NCBI GenBank assembly: GCA_025963345.1
Contig: JAOPUS010000433.1
Coordinates: 1-29,562 of the forward strand
DNA: 29,562 nt
Source: Blastococcus sp.
GTDB taxonomy: Bacteria; Actinomycetota; Actinomycetes; Mycobacteriales; Geodermatophilaceae
Reading direction: 5' to 3'
The translations under genes were made by a program, and so were the position numbers. Positions 14,504-20,856 of the stretch are shown in pieces. Positions within the stretch are counted from its first letter, which is position 1. Every line of letters begins with the position of its first letter. The notes beneath the pieces were generated by a model. It was given only the letters and a program-made list of their open reading frames with translations. It was not told the DNA's origin and made no database searches.

Positions 14504-15565
14504 TCAGCAGAAGTAGCGGTAGAGGGCGGCGCCGCCCCGCTCCGTCACGGCGTCGGGCACGGAGGGATCGGTGAGCAGCTCGGTGAGCGTGCGCAACGTC
14601 TGTTCGACGTCGGCTGAGCGCCCGGTGGGCGGTCCCCCGGCGTTGAGCGTGCGGATCCGGCCTTCGGTGCTGGCCCACTTGGCCTTGAAGGAGATGAGAC
14701 CGGGCTGGTCGAGGTCCGACAGTCCCCAGTCCAGCGTTCGCAGTCCCCGGTCGTGCGCCCACTGGATCAGCTCCCAATGGAGTGCCTCGTTCGGGTACTG
14801 GCGGAGGAACTCCTTCTCGGAGGCCGAGAACTTGAGGTAGACGGTGTCCCGCCAGACGAGGTAGACCGCGCCGGCTACCACCCGGCCGTCGAGCAGCGCC
14901 AGCCCCGTTCGCAGTCCGTCGCTCGGGGCGAAGGCCGACCAGATTCGCTCCAACAGCTCGAAGGGCTGGGCAAGCATCCGGTACTTGCGCTTCCGGAGGA
15001 GCACGTGGAGGCGATGGAACTCTCGCGCTGCGTCGATCTCGCTGCTGAGGACGACCTTGACGCCGGCCCGCGCAGCGATCCCGATGTTGCGACGTGTCTC
15101 TCTCCGGAACGCCGCGTGCAGTTCGTCGAGCGGCCGGTTCAGGGGAGTCGCGTGCCAGGCGGCCTCGCCGACGGACTCGAACCGGGGGTCGCCGGTCGCC
15201 GGGGAGTTGTCCAGGCACCGCAGGGTGAACGGCAGGTCTCCGGCGAAGACATCGGCGGCGACATCGTTCCAGCGATCCACGCCGTCGACGATCGGGTCGG
15301 CCCGGTCGGAGAACGGCAGGGCCAGGCGCCGTTGCCCACGCAGATCACGCACGTCGGCCCACACGACGCCAGCGACCGGCCGGCCGGAGGTGTCGACGGT
15401 GACGCGGGCCGTGGGTTCGAAGCCGTAGGTGTCACTGACAGCGCCGATCCATGGTGGGGAGGTGAAGAGGCTGCCTCCTGGGCGGGCAGCGAGCGTGGAC
15501 CACAGCGGGTCGGTGCGTGGATCGACCTGCAGCACGGCGCCGCCTGGATCTTCGCGAAGGGTCAC
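14504..15565 (-). CDS. FemAB-like GNAT acyltransferase (third, divergent)
   Basis: Encodes 353 residues from GTG 15565, overlapping the stop of the sugar transferase gene by GTGA; the longer open frame upstream only shadows that gene. It starts VTLREDPGGAVLQVDP. FTSPPWIGAVSDTYG is the N-terminal FemAB motif. FRRETRRNIGIAARAGV is the lysine/arginine-rich helix pair that usually reads R-x-x-R-N-I-R-K-A. The C-terminal GNAT half has GRVVAGAVYLVWRDTVYLKFSASEKEFLRQYPNEALHW and LDWGLSDLDQPGLISFKAKWAS. This pattern resembles FemAB-like proteins found in exopolysaccharide loci more than the peptidoglycan enzymes. It is only distantly related to the other two copies here. Substrate unknown. Confidence 0.8.
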   Translation of the reverse strand: MTLREDPGGAVLQVDPRTDPLWSTLAARPGGSLFTSPPWIGAVSDTYGFEPTARVTVDTSGRPVAGVVWADVRDLRGQRRLALPFSDRADPIVDGVDRWNDVAADVFAGDLPFTLRCLDNSPATGDPRFESVGEAAWHATPLNRPLDELHAAFRRETRRNIGIAARAGVKVVLSSEIDAAREFHRLHVLLRKRKYRMLAQPFELLERIWSAFAPSDGLRTGLALLDGRVVAGAVYLVWRDTVYLKFSASEKEFLRQYPNEALHWELIQWAHDRGLRTLDWGLSDLDQPGLISFKAKWASTEGRIRTLNAGGPPTGRSADVEQTLRTLTELLTDPSVPDAVTERGGAALYRYFC

Positions 15566-16593
15566 CGTGCGCCGTCCGGGCGAAGCAGCGCGGGGATTGT
15601 CCGTAGCAAGATCGACAGGTCCCCGCTCAAGGACCGGTTCTGCACGTAGGCCAGGTCGAGCCGGAGCATGTCCAGCGTTCCCAGGGTGGTCCGCCCGCTG
15701 ACCTGCCACAGCCCGGTGAGCCCGGGACGGACGCTGAAGCGGGCAGCGAACTCCGCTGGGAACATGGCCGCTTCCCACGGCAGGCAGGGGCGCGGGCCGA
15801 CAAGGGTCATGTCGCCGCGCAGGATGTTGATCAGTTGGGGGAGTTCGTCGAGGCTGGTGCGCCGCAGGAAGGCGCCGGAGCGGGTGATGCGTGGGTCGTC
15901 GGGAACCTTGGTGCTCCCGTCGTACAGGGTGGTCTCGCCTCGCAGCTCCGCCTCGATCAGCCGACGGTGCAATAGATCGTCGGAGTCGACTCGCATGGAC
16001 CGGAACTTGTAGAGGACGAAGGGCCGGCCGCCGAGCCCGATCCGCTCCTGCCGGAGCAGCGCCGGACCCCGGGTGTCCAGTCGCACCCACAGCGCAATGA
16101 GCAACAGGGGGACCGCTAGAACCAGCACGGCCGTCGTAGCGAGTGCGAGGTCCAGTGCCCGCACGACGGCGTGCGATGACGCGGGCCGGCGCGCCAGATC
16201 CTCGTGAGCGCCGAGCGGGGGTGCGGAAGTCCGGTGCCGGTACAACCCGTGGCCGACAGAGGTGCGCCGGATGTCCCGGTGCAGACGTGGCGGGAGCCGT
16301 CCTCCGAAGTCATCGGCGGCCGTCAGCCGCCGTCCCGCCCACAGCGACTCCGTCGCCAACGCGAGGGACACGCTCCCAGGCCAGGGCAGGCCGGAGGTGT
16401 CCCGCCGGATGAGGCGCCCTACCAGGATGACCGTCGTGGCGAGGGCGACGGCGACGCCGACGGCGGAGAGGAGAATCGCGGGGGACAACCCCTCGAGGTG
16501 GGGCTGCCCGGCCGCCAGGAACAGCACGGTGGTCGCGCACAGGCCGCTCATCGCCCGAGACTTGCGGGACGTGACAGGGCGACCCGCGCTCAT
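15562..16593 (-). CDS. Initiating polyprenyl-phosphate sugar-phosphate transferase (WcaJ/WbaP C-domain type)
   Basis: Encodes 343 residues from ATG 16593 (ATGA overlap with the upstream oxidoreductase). Two hydrophobic helices lie near residues 18-60, then a hydrophilic linker, then the conserved helix at about 148-170 that leads into the bacterial sugar transferase domain. Its signatures are complete: LYKFRSM (194-200), TSLDELPQLINILRGDM (246-262), LVGPRP (264-269) and PGLTGLWQVSGR (290-301). These enzymes move a sugar-1-phosphate from a UDP-sugar onto undecaprenyl phosphate and so start the repeat unit. The N-terminal region is shorter than the five-helix module of full WbaP/WcaJ proteins. 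The sugar (glucose, galactose or an N-acetylated form) is not determinable. Confidence 0.9.
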   Translation of the reverse strand: MSAGRPVTSRKSRAMSGLCATTVLFLAAGQPHLEGLSPAILLSAVGVAVALATTVILVGRLIRRDTSGLPWPGSVSLALATESLWAGRRLTAADDFGGRLPPRLHRDIRRTSVGHGLYRHRTSAPPLGAHEDLARRPASSHAVVRALDLALATTAVLVLAVPLLLIALWVRLDTRGPALLRQERIGLGGRPFVLYKFRSMRVDSDDLLHRRLIEAELRGETTLYDGSTKVPDDPRITRSGAFLRRTSLDELPQLINILRGDMTLVGPRPCLPWEAAMFPAEFAARFSVRPGLTGLWQVSGRTTLGTLDMLRLDLAYVQNRSLSGDLSILLRTIPALLRPDGAR

Positions 16594-17717
16594 GTCAGGA
16601 TCGGGGGGGCGGCGGCGGAGCGCCCGTCGCTCCGCGGGTCCGGTAGGGCGACGTGGCCGGCGGGGCCCTCCCCGTGGATCGACGAGACCACGCCCGCGAG
16701 GGCGAGCGGAGCGTCGCGATGCGCGAACTCGTCCGTCGCGGCGAGCACGCGGACGATGTCCAGCCCTCGAGGGCCCGGGCATTTGGGTTCGGTGCCGGTT
16801 CGTATGCAGTCGATGAAGTGCCCGTCCTGGACGAGAAGTGGCTCCGCGAACGGGATGTAGGGCGAGACGATGTCACCGGTTCGGTAGGAGACCGGCATGG
16901 CATGCGCGGCGGTGGGGTCGTCGATCCCCTCGACGTCCACTCCGATGTCGTAGATGCGCACCCGTTCGTTGTCCGACAGGTCGTCGTAGACGGCCATCAT
17001 CTTCTCGCCGACGACGGTGACCCGGCGGACCTTGTTCGGGCTCAACCAGCTGACGTGCACAAAGGCCTGCGTCCGGGCCCGCGGGAAGTCGAGGCGGAGG
17101 TAAGCCACGTCGGCGTGCCGTCCGCCGACGTTGCAGTGCGTCCACGCCGCCGCGATCGAGGGAACTTCGTCGAGGATGTAGGAGACGATCGAGATGTCGT
17201 GCGGAGCGAGGTCCCACACCACGTTCACGTCGCTCTGGTAGCGGCCGAGGCTGAGCCTGGCCGTGTCGACGTAGAGGATCCTGCCCAGAGCGCCGGACCG
17301 GACCAGTTCCCGGAGCTTCCACACGGCGGGGTTGAACTCGAACGTGTGGCCGACCATCAGATGTACGCCGCGCTCGGCCGCTCGGTCGACCAGCATCTCC
17401 GCGTCCTGGACGGACGTGGTCAGCGGCTTCTCGACGAGCACATGCAGGCCCGCGTCGATCGCCTGCATCGCGACGACCGCATGGCTGCCGGGCGGGGTGG
17501 CGACGACGACCGCGTCGAGGTCCTTCGCGGTCTCGCCCAGGCTCGCGGCGACGTGAACCGCCGGGTAGTGGGCCGCGGCCTCCCGTCGCCGGTCCGGCTG
17601 GGGGTCAATGACGGATACCTGCACGCCGGGAATGCTGCTCAGCACCCTTACGTGTTTGGAGCCCCAGTAGCCATAACCGATGACACCCACGCGTTGCAGA
17701 AGGCGGTTCCCGCCCAT
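16590..17717 (-). CDS. Gfo/Idh/MocA-family NAD(P)-dependent sugar oxidoreductase
   Basis: Encodes 375 residues from ATG 17717, with AAGGGGG four bases upstream. The N-terminal Rossmann fold has VGVIGYGYWGSKHVRV (about 10-25), VVVATPPGSH and LVEKPLT (94-100), where Lys97 is the family's usual catalytic Lys. The C-terminal half has VVWDLAPHDI, whose His173 matches the conserved substrate-site His. The family includes WlbA/WbpB-like UDP-sugar 3-dehydrogenases that work with DegT-type aminotransferases to make 3-amino sugars; a DegT gene is divergent from this one, which supports that role here. It heads the minus-strand operon with the sugar transferase and two FemAB-like genes. A truncated copy lies at 3120-3409. 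Confidence 0.87.
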   Translation of the reverse strand: MGGNRLLQRVGVIGYGYWGSKHVRVLSSIPGVQVSVIDPQPDRRREAAAHYPAVHVAASLGETAKDLDAVVVATPPGSHAVVAMQAIDAGLHVLVEKPLTTSVQDAEMLVDRAAERGVHLMVGHTFEFNPAVWKLRELVRSGALGRILYVDTARLSLGRYQSDVNVVWDLAPHDISIVSYILDEVPSIAAAWTHCNVGGRHADVAYLRLDFPRARTQAFVHVSWLSPNKVRRVTVVGEKMMAVYDDLSDNERVRIYDIGVDVEGIDDPTAAHAMPVSYRTGDIVSPYIPFAEPLLVQDGHFIDCIRTGTEPKCPGPRGLDIVRVLAATDEFAHRDAPLALAGVVSSIHGEGPAGHVALPDPRSDGRSAAAPPILT

Positions 17718-17854
17718 ATGTCCCCCTTGGCTCGGGCGCATGTGCGAATACGTAGGTGTGCGCGGGGGCTCGGGTGCATGGCGCCTCGGCTCACCGCGCC
17801 GTGGGAACGACGGCATGTGGTCCGGCGCCGTCCTACCGGACCTCGTGCCGGGAA

Positions 17855-17883
17855 GCATTGGCCGGTCGATGACGAAGCGTCAA
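17855..17883 (-). promoter_or_regulatory. Promoter of the oxidoreductase operon
   Basis: On the minus strand TTGACG is followed after 17 bases by CAATGC, about 130 bp before the ATG at 17717. The same arrangement is kept in front of the truncated copy at 3562-3590. The -35 is close to consensus and the -10 is poor, as often in actinobacteria. Confidence 0.55.
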
Positions 17884-18192
17884 CCCTCTGAGCCCCCTCG
17901 GAGGCGTTTACCTAGGAGAATGCGAGCAGCGGTCCCGGGATGGTTACGCCCCGTGATGGACGGCCCGCGGGTTCCGCGGTCCGCCCCCGTGGCGGCGGCG
18001 CCGGGCAGAGCACCGCAGCGCGCCCATGATCACGCTGCTCGAGCCGGGGGCGGCTGCGTCGAGGCCGGCGAAAAGCGCCGATTCTTGGCCGGGACAAGAT
18101 CTTCACAGCGGGTCGCTCCGCCTATCGTCCACGCATTCTGCATGTGCGATCACCTCGCGTAGTCGGCACGAAGAGGCATTTTTATTGCCCGA
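17884..18192. other. Intergenic region between divergent operons, no gene recognised
   Basis: This stretch lies between the oxidoreductase promoter and the conserved leader element. An 80-codon open frame (ATG 17920, stop 18162) begins two bases after AGGAG, too close for normal initiation, and its product shows no domain and a composition like a non-coding frame. An AT-richer segment, GCATTTTTATTGCCC, ends just before the conserved element at 18193 and may belong to the plus-strand promoter. Confidence 0.4.
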
Positions 18193-18210
18193 GCCGGAAT
18201 GGGTTGCACA
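18193..18210 (+). promoter_or_regulatory. 18-nt conserved leader/promoter element, copy 2
   Basis: GCCGGAATGGGTTGCACA is identical to 3687-3704. It lies 132 bp upstream of CGGAGGACTCATGGAT (18325-18340), against 142 bp in the other copy. Both copies face a minus-strand oxidoreductase gene or its remnant. Confidence 0.55.
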
Positions 18211-18224
18211 ACGAGAACCGGAAC

Positions 18225-18278
18225 GGCACCGTCACTCGGGCAACAGCGGGGCGCACGTCGGAACAGCCGAGCGGTGCC
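18225..18278 (+). promoter_or_regulatory. Structured leader: 12-bp stem with 3-nt bulge
   Basis: GGCACCG (18225-18231), a TCA bulge and CTCGG (18235-18239) pair with the continuous CCGAGCGGTGCC at 18267-18278, enclosing a 27-nt loop. It would lie in the mRNA leader about 55 bases before the short ORF at 18335. In GC-rich DNA such stems also arise by chance, so only a possible regulatory RNA is claimed. Confidence 0.35.
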
Positions 18279-18334
18279 CCTCGTGGAGCGTCGATGCGGT
18301 CTCCGCCAGCTTTTGACGATCCCACGGAGGACTC

Positions 18335-18445
18335 ATGGATCCGGCACGGGACAAGGAACTCATCCGGATCGCTGTCCTCGGACACGGCTGTCGACAGTCG
18401 ACGCCGAGGAACACCTGGACCCCGACCCACGGGTTCGCGTCGTGA
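18335..18445 (+). CDS. 36-codon upstream ORF coupled to the aminotransferase gene
   Basis: ATG 18335 follows CGGAGGACTC and encodes MDPARDKELIRIAVLGHGC and 17 more residues, ending at TGA 18443-18445, which overlaps the GTG of the aminotransferase by four bases. The first 16 bases with the ribosome site are the same as at 3829-3844. IRIAVLGHG looks like the first strand of a Gfo/Idh/MocA Rossmann fold, so this may be the stump of a lost oxidoreductase gene now used as a leader ORF. Either way it provides the only strong ribosome site for the aminotransferase. Confidence 0.5.
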   Translation: MDPARDKELIRIAVLGHGCRQSTPRNTWTPTHGFAS

Positions 18446-19545
18446 CCGGCGCCCCGATCCCGTTCCTCGATGTCCGCGGCGTCACCGAGCTCATGAGCAA
18501 GGAGCTCACCCGCGCCTGGGAATCCGTCCTCGCCCATGGCCACTTCGTGGGCGGCCCAGAGGTCGAAGCCTTCGAGATGCAGTTCGCGGCCTTCTGCGAA
18601 AGCACCCACTGCGTCGGTGTGGGCAACGGCACCGACGCACTGGAACTGATCTGCGCCGGCCTGGGGATCCGCGACGGTGACGAAGTGATCATGCCCACGA
18701 ACACCTTCGTCGCCACGGCGGAGGCGGTGTGCGCGGTCCGCGCTCGTCCTCGCTTCGTCGACGTGTTGCCCGACACGCTGCAGGTCGACCCCGATGCGGT
18801 CGCTGCGGCGGTGGGCCCCCGGACCGCTGCGATCGTGGCCGTGCACATGTTCGGGCAGATGGCCGACGTCGACCGGTTGGTTTCGCTGGCGCAGCGCCAC
18901 GGACTCGCCCTCATCGAGGATGCGGCACAAGCGCACGGCGCACGATTGGGTGGACGCCGGGCCGGGAGCGTGGGCGACGCCGCGGGGTTCAGTTTCTACC
19001 CGGGCAAGAACCTCGGCGCCCTCGGGGACGGAGGCGCGGTCGTCTCCGACGACGCGCCGCTGATGTCGCGCATCCGGCAGCTGGCCAATCACGGTCGGGC
19101 GGAGGCCGGGCGCTACCTGCACGACGCCCGCGGCCGGAACAGCCGGCTCGACACGCTCCACGCTGCCGTCCTGGCCGCCAAGCTGCCGTCCCTCGACGCG
19201 GACAACGACCGCAGGAGGGCGATGATGAACCGCTACCGGGAACGTCTCCCGACCGACTGCGTCGTACTGGCGGAGCACCCGCTGGGCGAGTCGGTGCACC
19301 ACCTCGCGGTCGTGCAGGTCCCTGACCGTGCCTCAGCCATCAGAGCGCTGGACGCCGCCGGGATCGGGTGGGGCATGCACTACCCAGTTCCGTGCCACCG
19401 CCAGTCGGCCTTCGCCGAGTTCGCCGACGGCTCATTTCCGGTGGCGGAGCGGGCGGCCGACCGGATCCTGTCTCTCCCCATGTCACCGACGCTGACAACG
19501 GAGCAGGTCGACCGCGTCTGCGCGGTCCTGGCCTCCGCCATGTGA
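18442..19545 (+). CDS. DegT/DnrJ/EryC1-family PLP-dependent sugar aminotransferase
   Basis: Encodes 367 residues from GTG 18442; the protein begins IPFLDVRG within ten residues, the normal start of the family. FVGGPEVEAFE, GNGTDALEL, DEVIMPTNTFVATAEAV and IEDAAQAHGA (Asp160 for the pyridine nitrogen) precede FYPGKNLGALGDGGAV, with Lys189 as the Schiff-base lysine. GMHYPVPCHRQSAF is the C-terminal substrate-loop motif typical of 3-aminotransferases acting on UDP- or dTDP-sugars. It should convert the 3-keto sugar nucleotide made by the divergent oxidoreductase into a 3-amino sugar; this pairing is inferred from family precedent (WlbA/WlbC, QdtB). The amino group could be the later target of acylation. 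Confidence 0.88.
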   Translation: MTGAPIPFLDVRGVTELMSKELTRAWESVLAHGHFVGGPEVEAFEMQFAAFCESTHCVGVGNGTDALELICAGLGIRDGDEVIMPTNTFVATAEAVCAVRARPRFVDVLPDTLQVDPDAVAAAVGPRTAAIVAVHMFGQMADVDRLVSLAQRHGLALIEDAAQAHGARLGGRRAGSVGDAAGFSFYPGKNLGALGDGGAVVSDDAPLMSRIRQLANHGRAEAGRYLHDARGRNSRLDTLHAAVLAAKLPSLDADNDRRRAMMNRYRERLPTDCVVLAEHPLGESVHHLAVVQVPDRASAIRALDAAGIGWGMHYPVPCHRQSAFAEFADGSFPVAERAADRILSLPMSPTLTTEQVDRVCAVLASAM

Positions 19546-19627
19546 GGACCGGCAGTTCCGTGGGGCCACCTCCCTCGGCCCGGCCCGAGCGTCTCCGGGT
19601 CGCCGTCATCGCCTCGACCGATTCGTC

Positions 19628-19868
19628 CACAGGGCCATCGCTGGGGCGCTCACCGCGGCGGGCGCCGGGCTGACCGTCGTGGCCGGGCGTAAGCCGGCTC
19701 GGCGCGGTTGCGTCAGGAACGCTATTGGCGGCCGGTTCGCTGCTCACGCGGTTCGGCGTCTTCGACGCCGGCATGGCCAGCGCACGGGACCCCAAGTACA
19801 CCGTGATCCCCCAGCGCGAACGCCTCGCCGCCCGACAGAACGGGCACGCTCCCACCGTCACCCGCTGA
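19628..19868 (+). pseudogene. Frameshifted second copy of the nrfD 3' end
   Basis: One frame reads RAIAGALTAAGAGLTVVAGR, matching the TAAGAALTLVAGR of the left nrfD; one extra base then shifts to the frame VASGTLLAAGSLLTRFGVFDAGMASARDPKYTVIPQ..., which runs to TGA 19866-19868 and ends HAPTVTR. The middle 89 bp nearly equal the left copy, while the last 85 bp differ clearly (ARQNGHAPTVTR versus AREAEARSVTR). There is no start codon or upstream part of nrfD, so this is a fragment. Confidence 0.85.
19695..19783 (+). repeat. Right copy of 89-bp direct repeat
   Basis: It is the same as 351-439 except for G at 19748. The distance between equivalent positions of the two copies is 19,344 bp, which covers all genes from the first FemAB to the aminotransferase. 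No recombinase gene lies between them. Confidence 0.85.
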
Positions 19869-19938
19869 CCGCCGGCGTGCCCTTCTGCACCGGCCTCCCG
19901 TTCAATGCAGCGTGCTCGTGGCGTCGACGGCCCTGGTG

Positions 19939-20451
19939 TCAGGCGGGTTCGGACTTGGCTTGTCCGTTGCTGCGTGAGCGGGATCGGCCATCGGGGACGG
20001 CTCGTTCCGGCAGCTCCCCGGCCTGGGGATCACCAGTGATGCGGAGCGTCAGGGACCCACCGGCGATGTCGGCCGCGACGTCCCGCAGCTTGCGGCGGTA
20101 GCGCTGGGATATCTCGCTCAGCAGGTCGAACGACTGGGACTCCGTGAGCCCCTGACGCTGCATGAGGATGCCCTTCGCCCGCTCGATGGCCCCGCGCGAG
20201 GCCATTCCCTCACGCAATTGATCGACTTCTCGGCGGAGAGCGGAGAGCTCCTCCTCGCGCCCAGATTCCACCTCCTCGTGCAGCGCGAGTCCGATCTCTT
20301 TGTGGACTTCTGACACCAGGCGTTGCAGCGGCGACATGCTGTCCTCCACGGCACGGAGCAACGACTCCACGAGCCGGAGACGGTCGCGCAGCGGGGGACG
20401 TACGACGTCGGCCATGCGGTCACTGTGGCGCATGTGCACGTGTACTTCCAT
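19939..20451 (-). CDS. Stand-alone ANTAR-domain RNA-binding regulator
   Basis: Encodes 170 residues from ATG 20451, which has GAGG six bases upstream; ATG 20457 is an alternative. Residues 18-60 are helical, 60-83 look like a coiled coil (SGREEELSALRREVDQL), and the ANTAR domain spans about 76-131: LREGMASRGAIERAKGILMQRQGLTESQSFDLLSEISQ, then RRKLRDVAADI. The tail is polar and low in complexity. ANTAR proteins bind two-hairpin motifs in nascent mRNA and prevent early termination. Usually a GAF, PAS or receiver domain controls them; none is seen here, so the helical N-terminus may be a dimer or partner interface. It is divergent from glmS. Confidence 0.87.
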   Translation of the reverse strand: MEVHVHMRHSDRMADVVRPPLRDRLRLVESLLRAVEDSMSPLQRLVSEVHKEIGLALHEEVESGREEELSALRREVDQLREGMASRGAIERAKGILMQRQGLTESQSFDLLSEISQRYRRKLRDVAADIAGGSLTLRITGDPQAGELPERAVPDGRSRSRSNGQAKSEPA

Positions 20452-20467
20452 ACACATCCTCGCGGTT

Positions 20468-20480
20468 CGAAATGATTTCG
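20468..20480. promoter_or_regulatory. Perfect palindrome upstream of the ANTAR gene
   Basis: CGAAAT, one base, ATTTCG lies 17 bp upstream of the ANTAR start. It could be an operator or form a small hairpin in the leader. It is AT-rich against its surroundings. Confidence 0.35.
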
Positions 20481-20524
20481 TTCCGTAACTGACCGACTAC
20501 TTTCCTCCGCGCGACGAAAGCCTC

Positions 20525-20552
20525 TTGCGAGGTCGCGGCGCGGTGCTACCTT
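20525..20552 (+). promoter_or_regulatory. Possible glmS promoter
   Basis: TTGCGA, 16 bases, TACCTT on the plus strand. If used, it gives glmS a leader of about 300 nt, which contains the two hairpins listed at 20600 and 20712. The match to consensus is moderate and promoters of this kind are easy to find by chance. Confidence 0.3.
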
Positions 20553-20599
20553 CCCGTCGCCGGCAGAGTCCACAGCCCGTGGCACGGCCCGCGGCGAGC

Positions 20600-20621
20600 G
20601 GCGCTCGAGACGACGAGCGCC
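20600..20621 (+). promoter_or_regulatory. Hairpin in glmS leader, 8-bp perfect stem with hexaloop
   Basis: GGCGCTCG and CGAGCGCC enclose the hexaloop AGACGA. It lies in the 405-bp gap between the ANTAR gene and glmS. The loop begins with A but has C, not G, at position four, so it does not fit the ANTAR-target consensus. Confidence 0.4.
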
Positions 20622-20711
20622 ACGCAGAACAGCGAATTCGCCCGCGCAGGTCCTCCGGCGAGCAGGGGCGCGATGTATCGCCGCCCCCTTTGCTTCGACG
20701 TCCCAAGGCAG

Positions 20712-20741
20712 TTGGACCGAGCTACTCACGCTCGAGTCCGA
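20712..20741 (+). promoter_or_regulatory. Second hairpin in glmS leader
   Basis: TTGGACCGAGC pairs with GCTCG-A-GTCCGA (one bulged A, one G-T pair) around the 7-nt loop TACTCAC. With the hairpin at 20600 it gives the leader two sizeable stems before the GGAGG site of glmS. Confidence 0.4.
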
Positions 20742-20856
20742 CCGCTGACTACAGAAATCAATCGAAACGTCGCATTCAATTCGTGGACAGGCGCGCGGCG
20801 GAGCTCACGCGCTCTTCTCGGCCTGCCCACATATCCCGAACAATCGGAGGTCGCTC

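Noticed and set aside
13430..14617. Long plus-strand frame of 395 codons opposite the second FemAB gene
   Set aside because: It mirrors the minus-strand gene, whose protein matches a known family; the plus-strand product looks like antisense translation.
15566..16090. N-terminal extension of the third FemAB frame
   Set aside because: It lies wholly inside the sugar transferase gene in another frame and has no FemAB sequence; GTG 15565 with the GTGA overlap is the natural start.
17920..18162. 80-codon ORF in the divergent intergenic region
   Set aside because: The ribosome site is too close to the ATG, the product has no recognisable domain and its composition is that of an unused frame.
351..19783. 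Complete integrative element with att sites and integrase
   Set aside because: The direct repeats are clear but there is no integrase, excisionase or transfer gene between them, so only an island with repeat borders is claimed.
20600..20741. ANTAR target motif upstream of glmS
   Set aside because: The hairpins have loops AGACGA and TACTCAC, neither with A at position one and G at position four, and they are about 90 nt apart. Reported only as hairpins.
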